A DNA stretch of 64,000 nucleotides from Saururus chinensis (lineage: Eukaryota; Streptophyta; Magnoliopsida; Piperales; Saururaceae). Shown in pieces: positions 10,074 through 20,543 of this stretch. A model generated the notes under the pieces. That model was given only the letters and a program-made list of their open reading frames with translations. It made no database searches and had not been told where the DNA came from. The stretch's first letter is position 1; each line of letters begins with the position of its first letter. The DNA lies in the NCBI GenBank assembly GCA_035235625.1, contig CP141144.1, positions 21,635,014 to 21,699,013 on the forward strand, written 5' to 3'. A program made the translations under genes and the position numbers.

Positions 10074-11758
10074 TGTGGAGACCATCATTTAATAATATAT
10101 GCCATAACATGCATATTTAATATCCCACTCGGCACGTGTTACATCACACGTGAAACCGAACGTGATGGCCGACCTTCTGGACAGAAAACAACGCATAAAA
10201 CATAATAACATATAATACGTGAAATTGATGCACAACTGAGATATTACATATAACAGTAAAATAGGACCTAGTCCAAAATACACCGTATGTAGAGTAGTTA
10301 TATTACAAAATATAGGCCTAACAAGCCCTTCATAACAGTCATAATATTACAAATATTGATGAAAATTTAAAACTAAGTAGACAATCCTCGGTTGACACAT
10401 CTGGGTTAATTATACTACTTGCAAAGTTTGGGGGTGGGTGAGTATTTTTTTATACTCAGTAGGTAGAATTAAAATCTAATTTAATGCTAAATAAAAGACA
10501 ATAATAATTATTTTTGCTAAACAGATTCAGAAATAATTCCGGAAAAACACCGGTTCATCTGACGACAAAAAATCCTGAGTCGTGATACCGAACGGCGTTG
10601 CTTTGATGCTCATGGGGCATCAAGAAACTCAGAAGGCAAGAGTTTCCCCATGACACTCCATACCTATGTGCACGTGCCAGATACCGATAATTTCCTCTAT
10701 ATGTATCCAGAAAAATATAGTTCTAGGTATAAACCTAGAACTATCCAGAAAATATACATATTGCATCATAATTCTGATTAAATAAAACTTAATATATGGA
10801 GAGCATTTTTTCTGAAAACATAAGCAAAGAAGTATGGCTGAATAAAAATGGTCTATGAAACATCAAGTATATAAGCAGAGCAAGACTAGAGTTTTAGACC
10901 CCCTACCTTAAAGTTGGGGTAGAAAGGTTGTGGCTGTAGAGAGCTTGTATGGAAAATTTGGCCTTGTCACGGCGTCCGACACTGTTGATTAGACACACCT
11001 TTGAAACGAGTTGAATCGGACTTAAAACGGATTGGAATTGAGGGTCAGAAGTTTTTGACTCATGGTAGAAGTGAATAGTAAAAATGAAACAAGAGAATTT
11101 ATAGGTGAGGTGGATCGCGCGACGTGTGTCCACCATGCGTCACGCAGTGGCATTGCGCGCCGTGCGATTCCGCCACACGAAATCACGCATGGTGAGTGAA
11201 ATGCAGTGCGGTTCCGCATGGTGCCATGAAACCTGACACGCGGGCGCGGGACCGACACACGGCCCGCATGCGGGCCCCACAATCCCATGCACTGTGTGGG
11301 ACACCCACGCGGCGTGGTTCCGCGTGCGGACTACGGTCCCATCGCACGGTCGAACAGCGCAACATTGCGCATCGCACATCAGCATCAGCGTCAGCTGACG
11401 CAATACTTGTGTCAGCCGCCATAATATAATAATATTTGTTTTCTTTTTTTTCAAAACTTTAAATAGTTATAACTTTTTAACTATATGTCAGAATAATACG
11501 TTCTTGGTACTGATGGACTCGTATCGACGAGCCTTTCGAAACAAAACCACTCATGGATAGGTTTTACTGTAGTTTCACCATGGGGCTACCTATGATGCAC
11601 GTCTCCCATGATCTATACGTATGGTTACCACATTCGATTCAAATGATTCAAAAACCATTATGTTCGGTTTTTAGAGTTCTACAATAACCCTTTAGGTACA
11701 ACATTCAAAATAATATTCTATTAATATATTAGAAATGTACCAAAAATCTGGGTTGTCA
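10074..11758 (-). repeat. Gypsy LTR, 5' copy (high-coordinate side)
   Basis: This is the second copy of the LTR at 3187-4910, from TGTGGAGACCATC to GGTTGTCA. The divergence between the copies is visible throughout, including indels around 10520-10530 and 11220-11260, so the insertion is not recent. The GC-rich part again produces non-coding ORFs on both strands. Confidence 0.93.
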
Positions 11759-12250
11759 TAGAGAGAAAGAGGGGAGAGAGAGGAGAGAGAGAGAGAAAGA
11801 GGGGGAGAGAGTGTGTGTGTGTGTGAGGAGATCAAGAAAGAGGGAGGAGAGAGAGAAGAGTGAGGAGTGAGAGACGGGGTGAGGGGAGAGAGAAGTGAGA
11901 GAAAGAGGGGAGAGAGGGTGTGGAGAGAGAGGGGGAAAGAGAAAGAGAATAGAGAGAAAGAGGGGAGAGAAAGAGGCCGTAGAGAGAGAGGATAGAGAGA
12001 GAAAGAGAGGAGAGAGAGAAAGTGGGGAGGAATTTTTTTAATTATAATTTATTTTTGAAAATTTTAAAAAATAAAAAATATGTAGTAGTGACGTATAACC
12101 GTATGTGTCACTACTACCCTGTGGTAGTAGCGACACATAAGGTTATGCATCTTTAATACATATTTTAAAAAAAAATTAAATAAAAGAGTGAAAAGGGAGA
12201 GAGAGAAGAGAGAGAAAGAGGGGGGAGAGAGAAAGAGGGGAGAGAGAGGG
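11759..12250. repeat. Middle segment of the CACTA-like element
   Basis: GA-rich tracts (11759-12030 and 12185-12250) surround a palindromic pair at 12085-12155 (GTAGTAGTGACGTATA with TGTCACTACTAC, then GTAGTAGCGACACATA). This joins the GA tract ending at 3186 to the one starting at 23004 once the nested insertions are removed. Confidence 0.7.
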
Positions 12251-13384
12251 TGTCACGCCTCGGCGATGCCCGACCCGAGCCGAACCCAGTCCAGGGGCCA
12301 GTCAAACGTGCGGGGGCGATGAAGTGAAAATTGAGAAACGATCTAGCGGAAGACTTAACCCTAACCACGGGCGATTAACAGAAACACGGAGTGCGCACAA
12401 TCCTTTGAGCAAGAGTAAATAAAAAGGGAGAAAATGTGTTGCTTATCACAAAGTAAACAACAATCTCAAACCCACAAACTTAGTTAAGTAAAGCCCACAC
12501 CGGCTCAAAATAAATCATAAGCATCACAACTGCAAAATATGACATAAATCCAAACAAGAACCCTACACAAAGGTTCGAACATAAAGCATGAAACAAACGC
12601 AGGTAAGTCACGCAACGATCTCCATCATCACACCCAAGCTACCTCTGACCTTTCCTCAAAGAGGCAATCCTGTCCGTCTGCGTGTCGCACCACGCAGCCC
12701 CAAATCAAAACACAAAAAGAGGGGTGAGTTTAACAAACTCAGCAATGGTTTTAATATCACTAACAACATCGAAAATACGATAGCATGGCGATATAATGTA
12801 ACGACCTGACCCGAGCCGGGCCCACAAAATCACTAATAGGAAATTTTCTCTTTCCTTGAGCCAGGAATCATCGTCTGAGTGCGAGAGGTACAACGTTCGT
12901 CTACGCACTACGGAGCTTTAAGGCTTCCTCGTACGTAGACTTAGGTTGTAACGAACACGTACACACGACGAAGCTTCATAGTTCATCGCGTGTGAAACAA
13001 AATAAAACATATTATTATAATGATTTGGATCGGGCCAACGTTGCCTTGCCGTTGGTTGCCTACGTACGTATTGGATATTATCCCAATACGATCGGATCCG
13101 AACGTAGTTCTGCCTAATGGCTACTACATACTACAAACATCACAAAATCATACGTATAAAATACATATTTCCGAATATTTAATCGGAGTATACAAACACT
13201 CATCATATATCGGAGTCAAGCGGAAGTTAATAAATAACGGAATCGTACATCTCGCTCTACCACAGAGCGGGATCAAAATCTCATACACGTATCTCGCTCT
13301 ATCACTGAGCCGAGACCGAGAACACAAATTACACGTCTCGCTCCACCCTAGAGCGAGACCACACACGTCATGTAAGTATACATC

Positions 13385-13590
13385 ATGGCATCTAGGCATG
13401 TAGCATAGTACATAGGCACATAGCATGGCATATAGGCACATAGCATGGCATATAGGTACATAGCATAGTATATAGGCACATAGCATGGCATATAGGCACC
13501 TAACATGGCATATATGTACATAGCATAGTATATAGGCACATAGCATGGCATATAGGCACCTAACATGGCATATATGTACATAGCATATAG
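13385..13590. repeat. Minisatellite in LTR
   Basis: Units of about 20 bp (CATAGCATGGCATATAGGCA with variants) are repeated about ten times, with a longer 63-bp period visible as a direct repeat at 13462-13524 and 13525-13587. The second LTR carries the same array at 18592-18797. Confidence 0.85.
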
Positions 13591-14284
13591 GTATAGTAGT
13601 GGAATAGAGAGTTGCTTACTGCCCTTATGTCTCGTATAGTAGCGGTATACGGAGTTGCTCACACGAGCATCCTCCCCTTCAGATCCGAAGATATTACACG
13701 GAGCTTCCTCTAGCCTCCATACGTTCCTTGTCTTGTACCGAAAGACTACGTATAAATGTTCTCCTTGCCGGAGACTCTTCTCGTTTCCTGTGCCCGTGTG
13801 TGGCAGACAGAACCTCCCCTAGTCTGGATTACTTCTCTTGATGTAGCTTGGCAACTTCGGACAAAATCCCGTCTTGCTCCGGGCCCATATTTCTTGTTCG
13901 TTGCTTGAGGATGACGGGTGGAGCCTCTCCTTGTCTCGGGGTATTTCCTCCTTATACGGTTTCCGAATCAAAGAACGGACCTCTCCATCGCGTAGAACAT
14001 ACTTGATTTAGTCAAGAACGCCTCTTGGACTGACTAAATCGGAGTTGGGATGGCCAGAAACAGAGAAAATAAAGTTCGTCGGTGCATGAAGATAACGGGC
14101 AGGACCTCCTCTTGTCTTGGGACGTTTCCTCATCATACGGTCTCCAACTCGAAGAACAGACAGCTCCATTGCGTAGAACATACTCGATTTAGTAGGAAAC
14201 GGGTCTTGAACGGCCTTAATCGGCCTCAGAACGGTCAGAAACGGAGGAAATGAAAATCTGCGTGAAGAATGGAGTGAAATGGGG

Positions 14285-14292
14285 TATTTATA
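14285..14292 (-). promoter_or_regulatory. LTR TATA box
   Basis: TATAAATA on the minus strand, 553 bp into the LTR, conserved at 19492-19499 in the other copy. It is the likely polymerase II promoter core of the element, giving a long R-U5 part. No start site can be proven. Confidence 0.5.
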
Positions 14293-14845
14293 GACTTCGG
14301 CGCGCCGCGGATTTGAAACAGCGGCGCCGCGCCGCACCAAACCGCGGCGCCCGCCGATACGCGCCGCGCGCGCGACGAGAAGCGCGTGCCTAACGCGCGC
14401 GATGACCGTGCATCGTGGCCGCGCGCTACGCGCGCTGCGATCGCGCGTACCGCGCGCGTCCATTGCGCACGGTTCCGATTTTTCTTTTTCTTTTTATTTT
14501 TATTCATAAAACTTCAAACGCGTGTAACTTCCTACCCCGAATTCGGATTCACGCGTTCTAGGTACCGTTGAACTCGTATTGACGAGCCCTTCGATACCAA
14601 CCCACTTAAAGCAGCAAAATACACTATTTCCAAGTGGGTCCCACCTATATTGCACGTTTCTTAAATATCGTAATTTCCGGTCCCGACCTCCGTTTTGCGC
14701 GTTCTTCGAATCGTTATGCTCATAATGCCAAGCTCTACCTGGCTACGGATATTTCATCTAATGAAAACCCTTAATATTAATCTCAAATTACTGAATTACC
14801 CTTAACCCTCCCGGGTTAAGCGTAACCGAAAAACGGGTCGTTACA

Positions 14846-14863
14846 TTCTTCCCCCCTTAATAG
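14846..14863 (-). other. Polypurine tract of LARD-like element
   Basis: On the minus strand a stretch reading TTAAGGGGGGAAGAA abuts the LTR start TGTAACG, as expected for the plus-strand primer. Confidence 0.8.
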
Positions 14864-15395
14864 AATTGCGTCCTCGCAATTCGCCAAAATTACTCTTCTG
14901 AACACAACAAAATTCAGTCATTATTCAAGCACAAATCACAGATAAAATTCCGATAATCTAATATCGGAGGAAATTTTCACAAAGAAAATTTAATAGTTCA
15001 CAAACGTATGAAATACTTTATACAAAATTTGATAATTTAGATCAGATAAAATCGTCACAGCATAATCCGATAACTTATGACCGGATAAAACATTCTAAAA
15101 CACAATCTGATGCTTATGTCAGGATCAGATAGATTGAAATTCAAACACAAAACACAAACGGCAATTCTGGATTAATCAAATCCCGTCAAACACAATTCAA
15201 AACACTTCCGGATTCCTTTTCACAATTCGACAATTTGGTCGAAAAATCGTTTCACAAAATAAATCTGATATGTCGTTCAAAATCAGACATATCATTCTTT
15301 CAAAGTTCAATAATTTGATCGTTCACAAAATCTGATAAAATTGTTCATAAACGAAATCCGATATTAAATTCAAAATCGGATAAATCATTATTCAG
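14864..15395 (-). other. Non-coding interior of LARD-like element, first part
   Basis: AT-rich DNA with many short recurrences of TCTGATA/ATCAGAT and TTCACAAA motifs (14960-15390). No coding motif is seen. Confidence 0.6.
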
Positions 15396-15543
15396 AAATC
15401 TGAAAACACAATCACAGAATGTCGCGATACCAGACGACTTACACCCGCGCCCATGGGGCGACGCGAGACAGAAAGGAAGGGATTTACCCATGACATCCCA
15501 GTCCTGTGCGCGCCAGATGCCAAATTTGGCGGTATCCAAAATC
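15396..15543. repeat. Direct repeat copy 1 in LARD interior
   Basis: About 148 bp, nearly identical to 15802-15952. It holds GTCGCGATACC, CCCATGGGGCGA, TTACCCATGACATCCCA and TGCGCGCCAGATGCCAAAT. The same order of motifs, diverged, is found in the gypsy LTRs (about 3695-3850 and 10570-10710). Confidence 0.85.
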
Positions 15544-15801
15544 ATAATAATTCTTAGTTCCGAGGAACCGAGAACTATCCAGACGGCACGATTGCCCAAA
15601 ACTCGGAGAAATTTTCGAAAAGAGGAGATGATTTTAAAGTCAGAGCTTTGTTTTCATATAAGTAGTAGAAAACTTTTAGCAAAACTTTGGTGGGTCAAAA
15701 TCTTGGCATAAATTTTTTTACTTAATAGGTCGAACTAAGTTCTAAGAATATGTTTTGTGCACATATGAAAATATTATGTCATATTTCTTTTGAAATCATT
15801 C

Positions 15802-15952
15802 GAAAAATCTGAAAACACGATCACAGAATGTCGCGATACCAAACGACTTACACCCGCGCCCATGGGGCGATGCGAGACAGAAAGGAAGGGATTTACCCAT
15901 GACATCCCAATCCTGTGCGCGCCAGATGCCAAATTTGGCGGTATCCAGAATT
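15802..15952. repeat. Direct repeat copy 2 in LARD interior
   Basis: Second copy of the module at 15396-15543 with a handful of substitutions. The 84- and 69-codon minus-strand ORFs across the two copies share their C-terminal text only because of this duplication. Confidence 0.85.
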
Positions 15953-16084
15953 GATAGCTTTTGGGCTTTATACCAAATAACTATCCAGACGGTCCGAAGA
16001 CCCAAATCATCGAAAACTTCATTGTCAAATCAAATCCCGAATAAACATTTTTGATTAAATCAGATTTGTAATCGAAATTCATTT

Positions 16085-16925
16085 CAATATACTAGTGGAA
16101 TCAACCTTGGAGCAGTCCACTAACACCTCATGTCATATACCACGAGTGTTTGATGGTTTCTTCTTAGCAATTCCGCAGGCAATTGAGATAAATTTACTAA
16201 ATTTCAAATCTAATTTCAAATACCAAAGGATTTGAAATTAAAATTCCATATCAAATCCACCAGTAGATTCAACCTTAGATTAATTCACTAACGCCTGATA
16301 TTTCATATCACAGGTGTTTAGTGATTTCTCTTCGGGATTTCTACTGTTTTTCAAAACAGATTTTAAACAAACTTTCAAAATACTCATATTTCGGAAATGA
16401 GATTCGTATAAATATATCGGTAGAATTTACTACAGAGTTGTCCACTAACACTCCACTTTCTATACCGTGGGTGTTTGCTGGTTACTCTGAGATGGTTCTA
16501 CCGCCTTTGAAAATAATCAAAAATATTTTCTAAAACAGACAATTTGAAATCAAATTTCAATACCCGAGTAGAATTAACCGTAGGGTTTTCCACTAGCGCT
16601 ACATGTCCTATACCATGAGCAGTTAGCGGTTACCTCGTGGAAATTCTACCATCTTTGAAAACATATTTCAAATTATATTTTGTTTAAATACCCGAGTAGA
16701 ATTAACCGTTGAGTCTTCCACTAGCGCTACATGTCTCATACCATGAGCGGTTAGTGGTTACCTCTTGGTAATTCTATCGTCTTTGAAAATATATTTCAAA
16801 TCATATTTTGTTTAAATACCTGAGTAGAATTAACCGTAGGGTTTTCCACTAGCGCTACATGTCTCATACCATGAGCGGTTAGTGGTTACGCTATGGTAAT
16901 TCTACCGCGGTTTAAAATACATTAA
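16085..16925. repeat. Six tandem stem-loop units in LARD interior
   Basis: Six diverged units start near 16090, 16260, 16427, 16566, 16692 and 16824 (spacing about 165 down to 125 bp). The best-conserved units read GTAGAATTAACCG, CCACTAGCGCTACATG, then CATGAGCGGTTAGTGG and GGTAATTCTAC, so each folds into an imperfect hairpin of about 85 bp. The two halves pair through GTAGAATTA/TAATTCTAC and CCACTAGCGCT/AGCGGTTAGTGG. No protein is encoded. A packaging, dimerisation or structural RNA role is conceivable but unproven. Confidence 0.8.
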
Positions 16926-17986
16926 AATTGAAATCATTGAAAATATTTAAAAAGAATTATGTAACGAATTCAAAACAAAATTTTCGATCGAGTCAAATTC
17001 AAAATCACAATTTATAAAAATAAAGGTTTCCGATTAAATCCAAAGCCATACGAGAAAACAAAATTTCAATTCATGGTTGATCAAAAATTTGAAATTTAGA
17101 AAGATTAAAATCTGTCTGGAATTCAATGTAATACATGCAAAATAGAATTCTAAATGAATTCTAAATCAAATTATTCAGAAAGAAATTTCATATAACTTAC
17201 GATTAAAAATCAAATTTCATAAAATCGAGCTTCATATAAATCACATATACAAAATGAAAAGTTCAAAAGCAAAATTCATATGAAATCCAATTTCTAAATT
17301 GATTGAAATAAAAAAATTAAACAAGATGCAATAAATTCAGACTTAAGCTATAAATAAATTTCAATTGAAAAATCAAAATAATCAAATTGATGTTTACATC
17401 AAATTTTCATGCAACACATGGCAATAAAAATCTCAAATAATTATACGATTAAATTTCATAATAAATTAGATGCACCATATTCAAAGCAAAAATTCTAATT
17501 CTAATTTAAAATTGACATCTATAAAGTATAAGTTTGTCATCAATCAGATACCTATACATAACATAAAACCTTAAAATTACTTTTAATAAAGTAATTTAGA
17601 ATTTGTCATAATTAAAGTTCGAACTAGTTTAGAATCAAATATGATACCACTTGTTCATAATAACATATTCAATACATTCTTTATCTAAGATCAAAATTCA
17701 TAAAATAGAAGTCTATCTTAAATGAAAACTATCGATAAAACAAAAATTCAAAATTAGAGTTTGTGTTAGATTCGATAACACATGGGCATAACCACAAGAA
17801 GAAAATCGGATTTTATTTGAAATCCACGACAACACGTCCAGAAGAGAAAAAAAAAAATTTTTAAAAAAAATCACAATTCATTTCAAAAATAATCAAAACG
17901 CATTCAAAATAGAAATTCTAATTATTTCAAAATTCAAATCAAAATACTTGTTAAATTAATAAATATTATGCTCTCGCAGACAGATC
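16926..17986 (-). other. Non-coding interior of LARD-like element, last part
   Basis: Very AT-rich DNA dominated by short AAATTTCA/CAAATTTGA-type recurrences. I see no gene or clear repeat unit. Confidence 0.6.
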
Positions 17987-18001
17987 GATGCTCCGATACC
18001 A
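17987..18001 (-). other. Primer-binding site (initiator-Met tRNA) of LARD-like element
   Basis: Minus-strand TGGTATCGGAGCATC lies two bases after the LTR end ACA and matches the site of the gypsy element at 10058-10071 in its first 11 bases. Confidence 0.88.
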
Positions 18002-18003
18002 AT

Positions 18004-20070
18004 TGTAACGACCCGACCAGAGCCGGGCCCACAAAATCACTAATAGGAAATTTTCTCTTTCCTTGAGCCAGGAATCATCGTCTGAGTGCGAGAGGTACAA
18101 CGATCGTCTACGCACTACGGAGCTTTAAGGCTTCCTCGTACGTAGACTTAGGTTGTAACGAACACGTACACACGACGAAGCTTCATAGTTCATCGCGTGT
18201 GAAACAAAATAAAACATATTATTATAATGATTTGGATCGGGCCAACGTTGCCTTGCCGTTGGTTGCCTACGTACGTATTGGATATTATCCCAATACGATC
18301 GGATCCGAACGTAGTTCTGCCTAATGGCTACTACATACTACAAACATCACAAAATCATACGTATAAAATACATATTTCCGAATATTTAATCGGAGTATAC
18401 AAACACTCATCATATATCGGAGTCAAGCGGAAGTTAATAAATAACGGAATCGTACATCTCGCTCTACCACAGAGCGGGATCAAAATCTCATACACGTATC
18501 TCGCTCTATCACTGAGCCGAGACCGAGAACACAAATTACACGTCTCGCTCCACCCTAGAGCGAGACCACACACGTCATGTAAGTATACATCATGGCATCT
18601 AGGCATGTAGCATAGTACATAGGCACATAGGATGGCATATAGGCACATAGCATGGCATATAGGTACATAGCATAGTATATAGGCACATAGCATGGCATAT
18701 AGGCACCTAACATGGCATATATGTACATAGCATAGTATATAGGCACATAGCATGGCATATAGGCACCTAACATGGCATATATGTACATAGCATATAGGTA
18801 TAGTAGTGGAATAGAGAGTTGCTTACTGCCCTTATGTCTCGTATAGTAGCGGTATACGGAGTTGCTCACACGAGCATCCTCCCCTTCAGATCCAAAGATA
18901 TTACACGGAGCTTCCTCTAGCCTCCATACGTTCCTTGTCTTGTACCGAAAGACTACGTATAAATGTTCTCCTTGCCGGAGACTCTTCTCGTTTTTTGTGC
19001 CCGTAAGTGGTGGACAGAACCTCCCCTAGTCTGGATTACTTCTCTTGATGTAGCTTGGCAACTTCGGACAAAATCCCGTCTTGCTCCGGGCCCATATTTC
19101 TTGTTCGTTGCTTGAGGATGACGGGTGGAGCCTCTCCTTGTCTCGGGGTATTTCCTCCTTATACGGTTTCCGAATCAAAGAACGGACCTCTCCATCGCGT
19201 AGAACATACTTGATTTAGTCAAGAACGCCTCTTGGACTGACTAAATCGGAGTTGGGATGGCCAGAAACAGAGAAAATAAAGTTCGTCGGTGCATGAAGAT
19301 AACGGGCAGGACCTCCTCTTGTCTTGGGACGTTTCCTCATCATACGGTCTCCAACTCGAAGAACAGACAGCTCCATTGCGTAGAACATACTCGATTTAGT
19401 AGGAAACGGGTCTTGAACGGCCTTAATCGGCCTCAGAACGGTCAGAAACGGAGGAAATGAAAATCTGCCTGAAGAATGGAGTGAAATGGGGTATTTATAG
19501 ACTTCGGCGCGCCGCGGACTTGAAACAGCGGCGCCGCGCCGCACCGAACCACGGCGCCGCCAAAAACGGCGGCGCCCGCCGATACGCGCCGCGCGCGCGA
19601 CGAGAAGCGTGCGCCTAACGTGCGCGACGACCGCGCATCGCAGCTGCGCGCTATGCGCGCTGCGATCGCGCGTACCGCGCGCGTCCATTGCGCACGGTTC
19701 CGATTTTTCTTTTTCTTTTTATTTTTATTCATAAAACTTCAAACGCGCGTAACTTCCTACCCCGAATTCGGATTCGCGCGTTCTAGGTACCGTTGAACTC
19801 GTATTGACGAGCCCTTCGATACCAACCCACTTAAAGCAGCAAAATACACTATTTCCAAGTGGGTCCCACCTATATTGCACGTTTCTTAAATATCGTAATT
19901 TCAGGTCCCGACCTCCGTTTTGCGCGTTCTTCGAATCGTTATGCTCGTAATGCCAAGCTCTACCTGGCTATGGATATTTTATCTAATGAAAACGCTTAAT
20001 ATTAATCTCAAATTACTGAATTACCCTTAACCCTCCCGGGTTAAGCGTAACCGAAAAACGGGTCGTTACA
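18004..20070 (-). repeat. LARD-like LTR, 5' copy
   Basis: Near-identical to 12797-14845. It retains an extra 18 bp in the GC-rich zone (around 19550-19570, GCCGCCAAAAACGGCGGC), a palindrome absent from the other copy. TATA box at 19492-19499 (minus). Confidence 0.92.
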
Positions 20071-20160
20071 TATAATCTTTCAAATCAACGATGTACAAGG
20101 TGTATTATTTTCTGATCACATATTCCCATCACTTAAAAACTGCATCATAATGCATAATTC

Positions 20161-20543
20161 AACCTGCATGGATGTATCTCTAACATACATATTCCACATG
20201 CATAATATCAAAATCAACATGCATGGATGTATCTCTAACATACATATTCCACATGCATTATATCAAATCAACCTGCATGGATGTATCTCTAATATACATA
20301 TTCCACATGCATTACATCAACATCAACCTGCATGGATGTATCTCTAACATACATATTCCACATGCATAATATCAAAATCAACATGCATGGATGTATCTCT
20401 AACATACATATTCCACATGCATTATATCAAATCAACCTGCATGGATGTATCTCTAATATACATATTCCACATGCATTACATCAACATCAACCTGCATGGA
20501 TGTATCTCTAACATACATATTCCACATGCATAATATCAAAATC
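20161..20543. repeat. Higher-order tandem repeat in solo LTR
   Basis: Seven units of 54-55 bp, each with TGCATGGATGTATCTCTAA and CATATTCCACATGCAT, follow the order A-B-C-A-B-C-A. The three variants differ at fixed positions (for example CATAATATCAAAATC, CATTATATCAAATC, CATTACATCAACATC), so the array grew by duplicating a 164-bp trimer. The related element at 57795-60648 lacks this array. Confidence 0.88.

Larger units (their letters stand above)
3187..11758 (-). mobile_element. Ty3/gypsy chromovirus, Tekay/Del-like, degenerate
   Basis: A full-length 8,572-bp element lies on the minus strand. It has two LTRs of 1,724 and 1,685 bp, both TG...CA. A primer site matching initiator-Met tRNA lies inside the right LTR and a polypurine tract inside the left LTR. 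The flanks (GAGAG left, TAGAG right) match at four of five bases. Gene order on the minus strand is gag, protease, reverse transcriptase, RNase H, integrase, chromodomain-like end, which is the chromovirus order. The paired zinc knuckles in gag and the tail with the YPELF motif point to Tekay/Del. Several stops and frameshifts and a lost integrase glutamate mean it cannot be autonomous now. Confidence 0.93.
12797..14845 (-). repeat. LARD-like LTR, 3' copy
   Basis: Contains, in plus coordinates, a minisatellite of CATAGCATGGCATATAGGCA-type units (13385-13590), a TATA box for minus-strand transcription and a GC-rich palindromic zone (14300-14465). The 127-codon ORF (13020-13403) recurs with the same translation in the other LTR, which shows LTR conservation rather than a gene. 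Confidence 0.92.
12797..20070 (-). mobile_element. Non-autonomous LTR retrotransposon (LARD-like), young
   Basis: Two long LTRs (2,049 and 2,067 bp, TGTAACGACC...GGTCGTTACA) flank 3,158 bp of non-coding interior. Target duplication TATAA is perfect (12792-12796 and 20071-20075). A primer site for initiator-Met tRNA lies inside the right LTR and a polypurine tract inside the left, so the element reads on the minus strand. No gag or pol motif is visible in any frame, so proteins must come from a partner. LTR and interior share modules with the gypsy element at 3187-11758. The LTRs are nearly identical apart from an 18-bp indel and a few substitutions, marking a recent insertion. Confidence 0.92.

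Noticed and set aside
13020..13662. 127-, 132- and 104-codon ORFs repeated at 18227-18869
   Set aside because: They are in the LTRs of the pol-less element; the minus-strand ones translate a minisatellite (MLCAYI-type repeats). Duplication reflects LTR identity, not gene conservation.
20161..20543. Regularly spaced repeats that could suggest a CRISPR array
   Set aside because: Units are directly tandem with no variable spacers, in plant retrotransposon DNA; it is a minisatellite.
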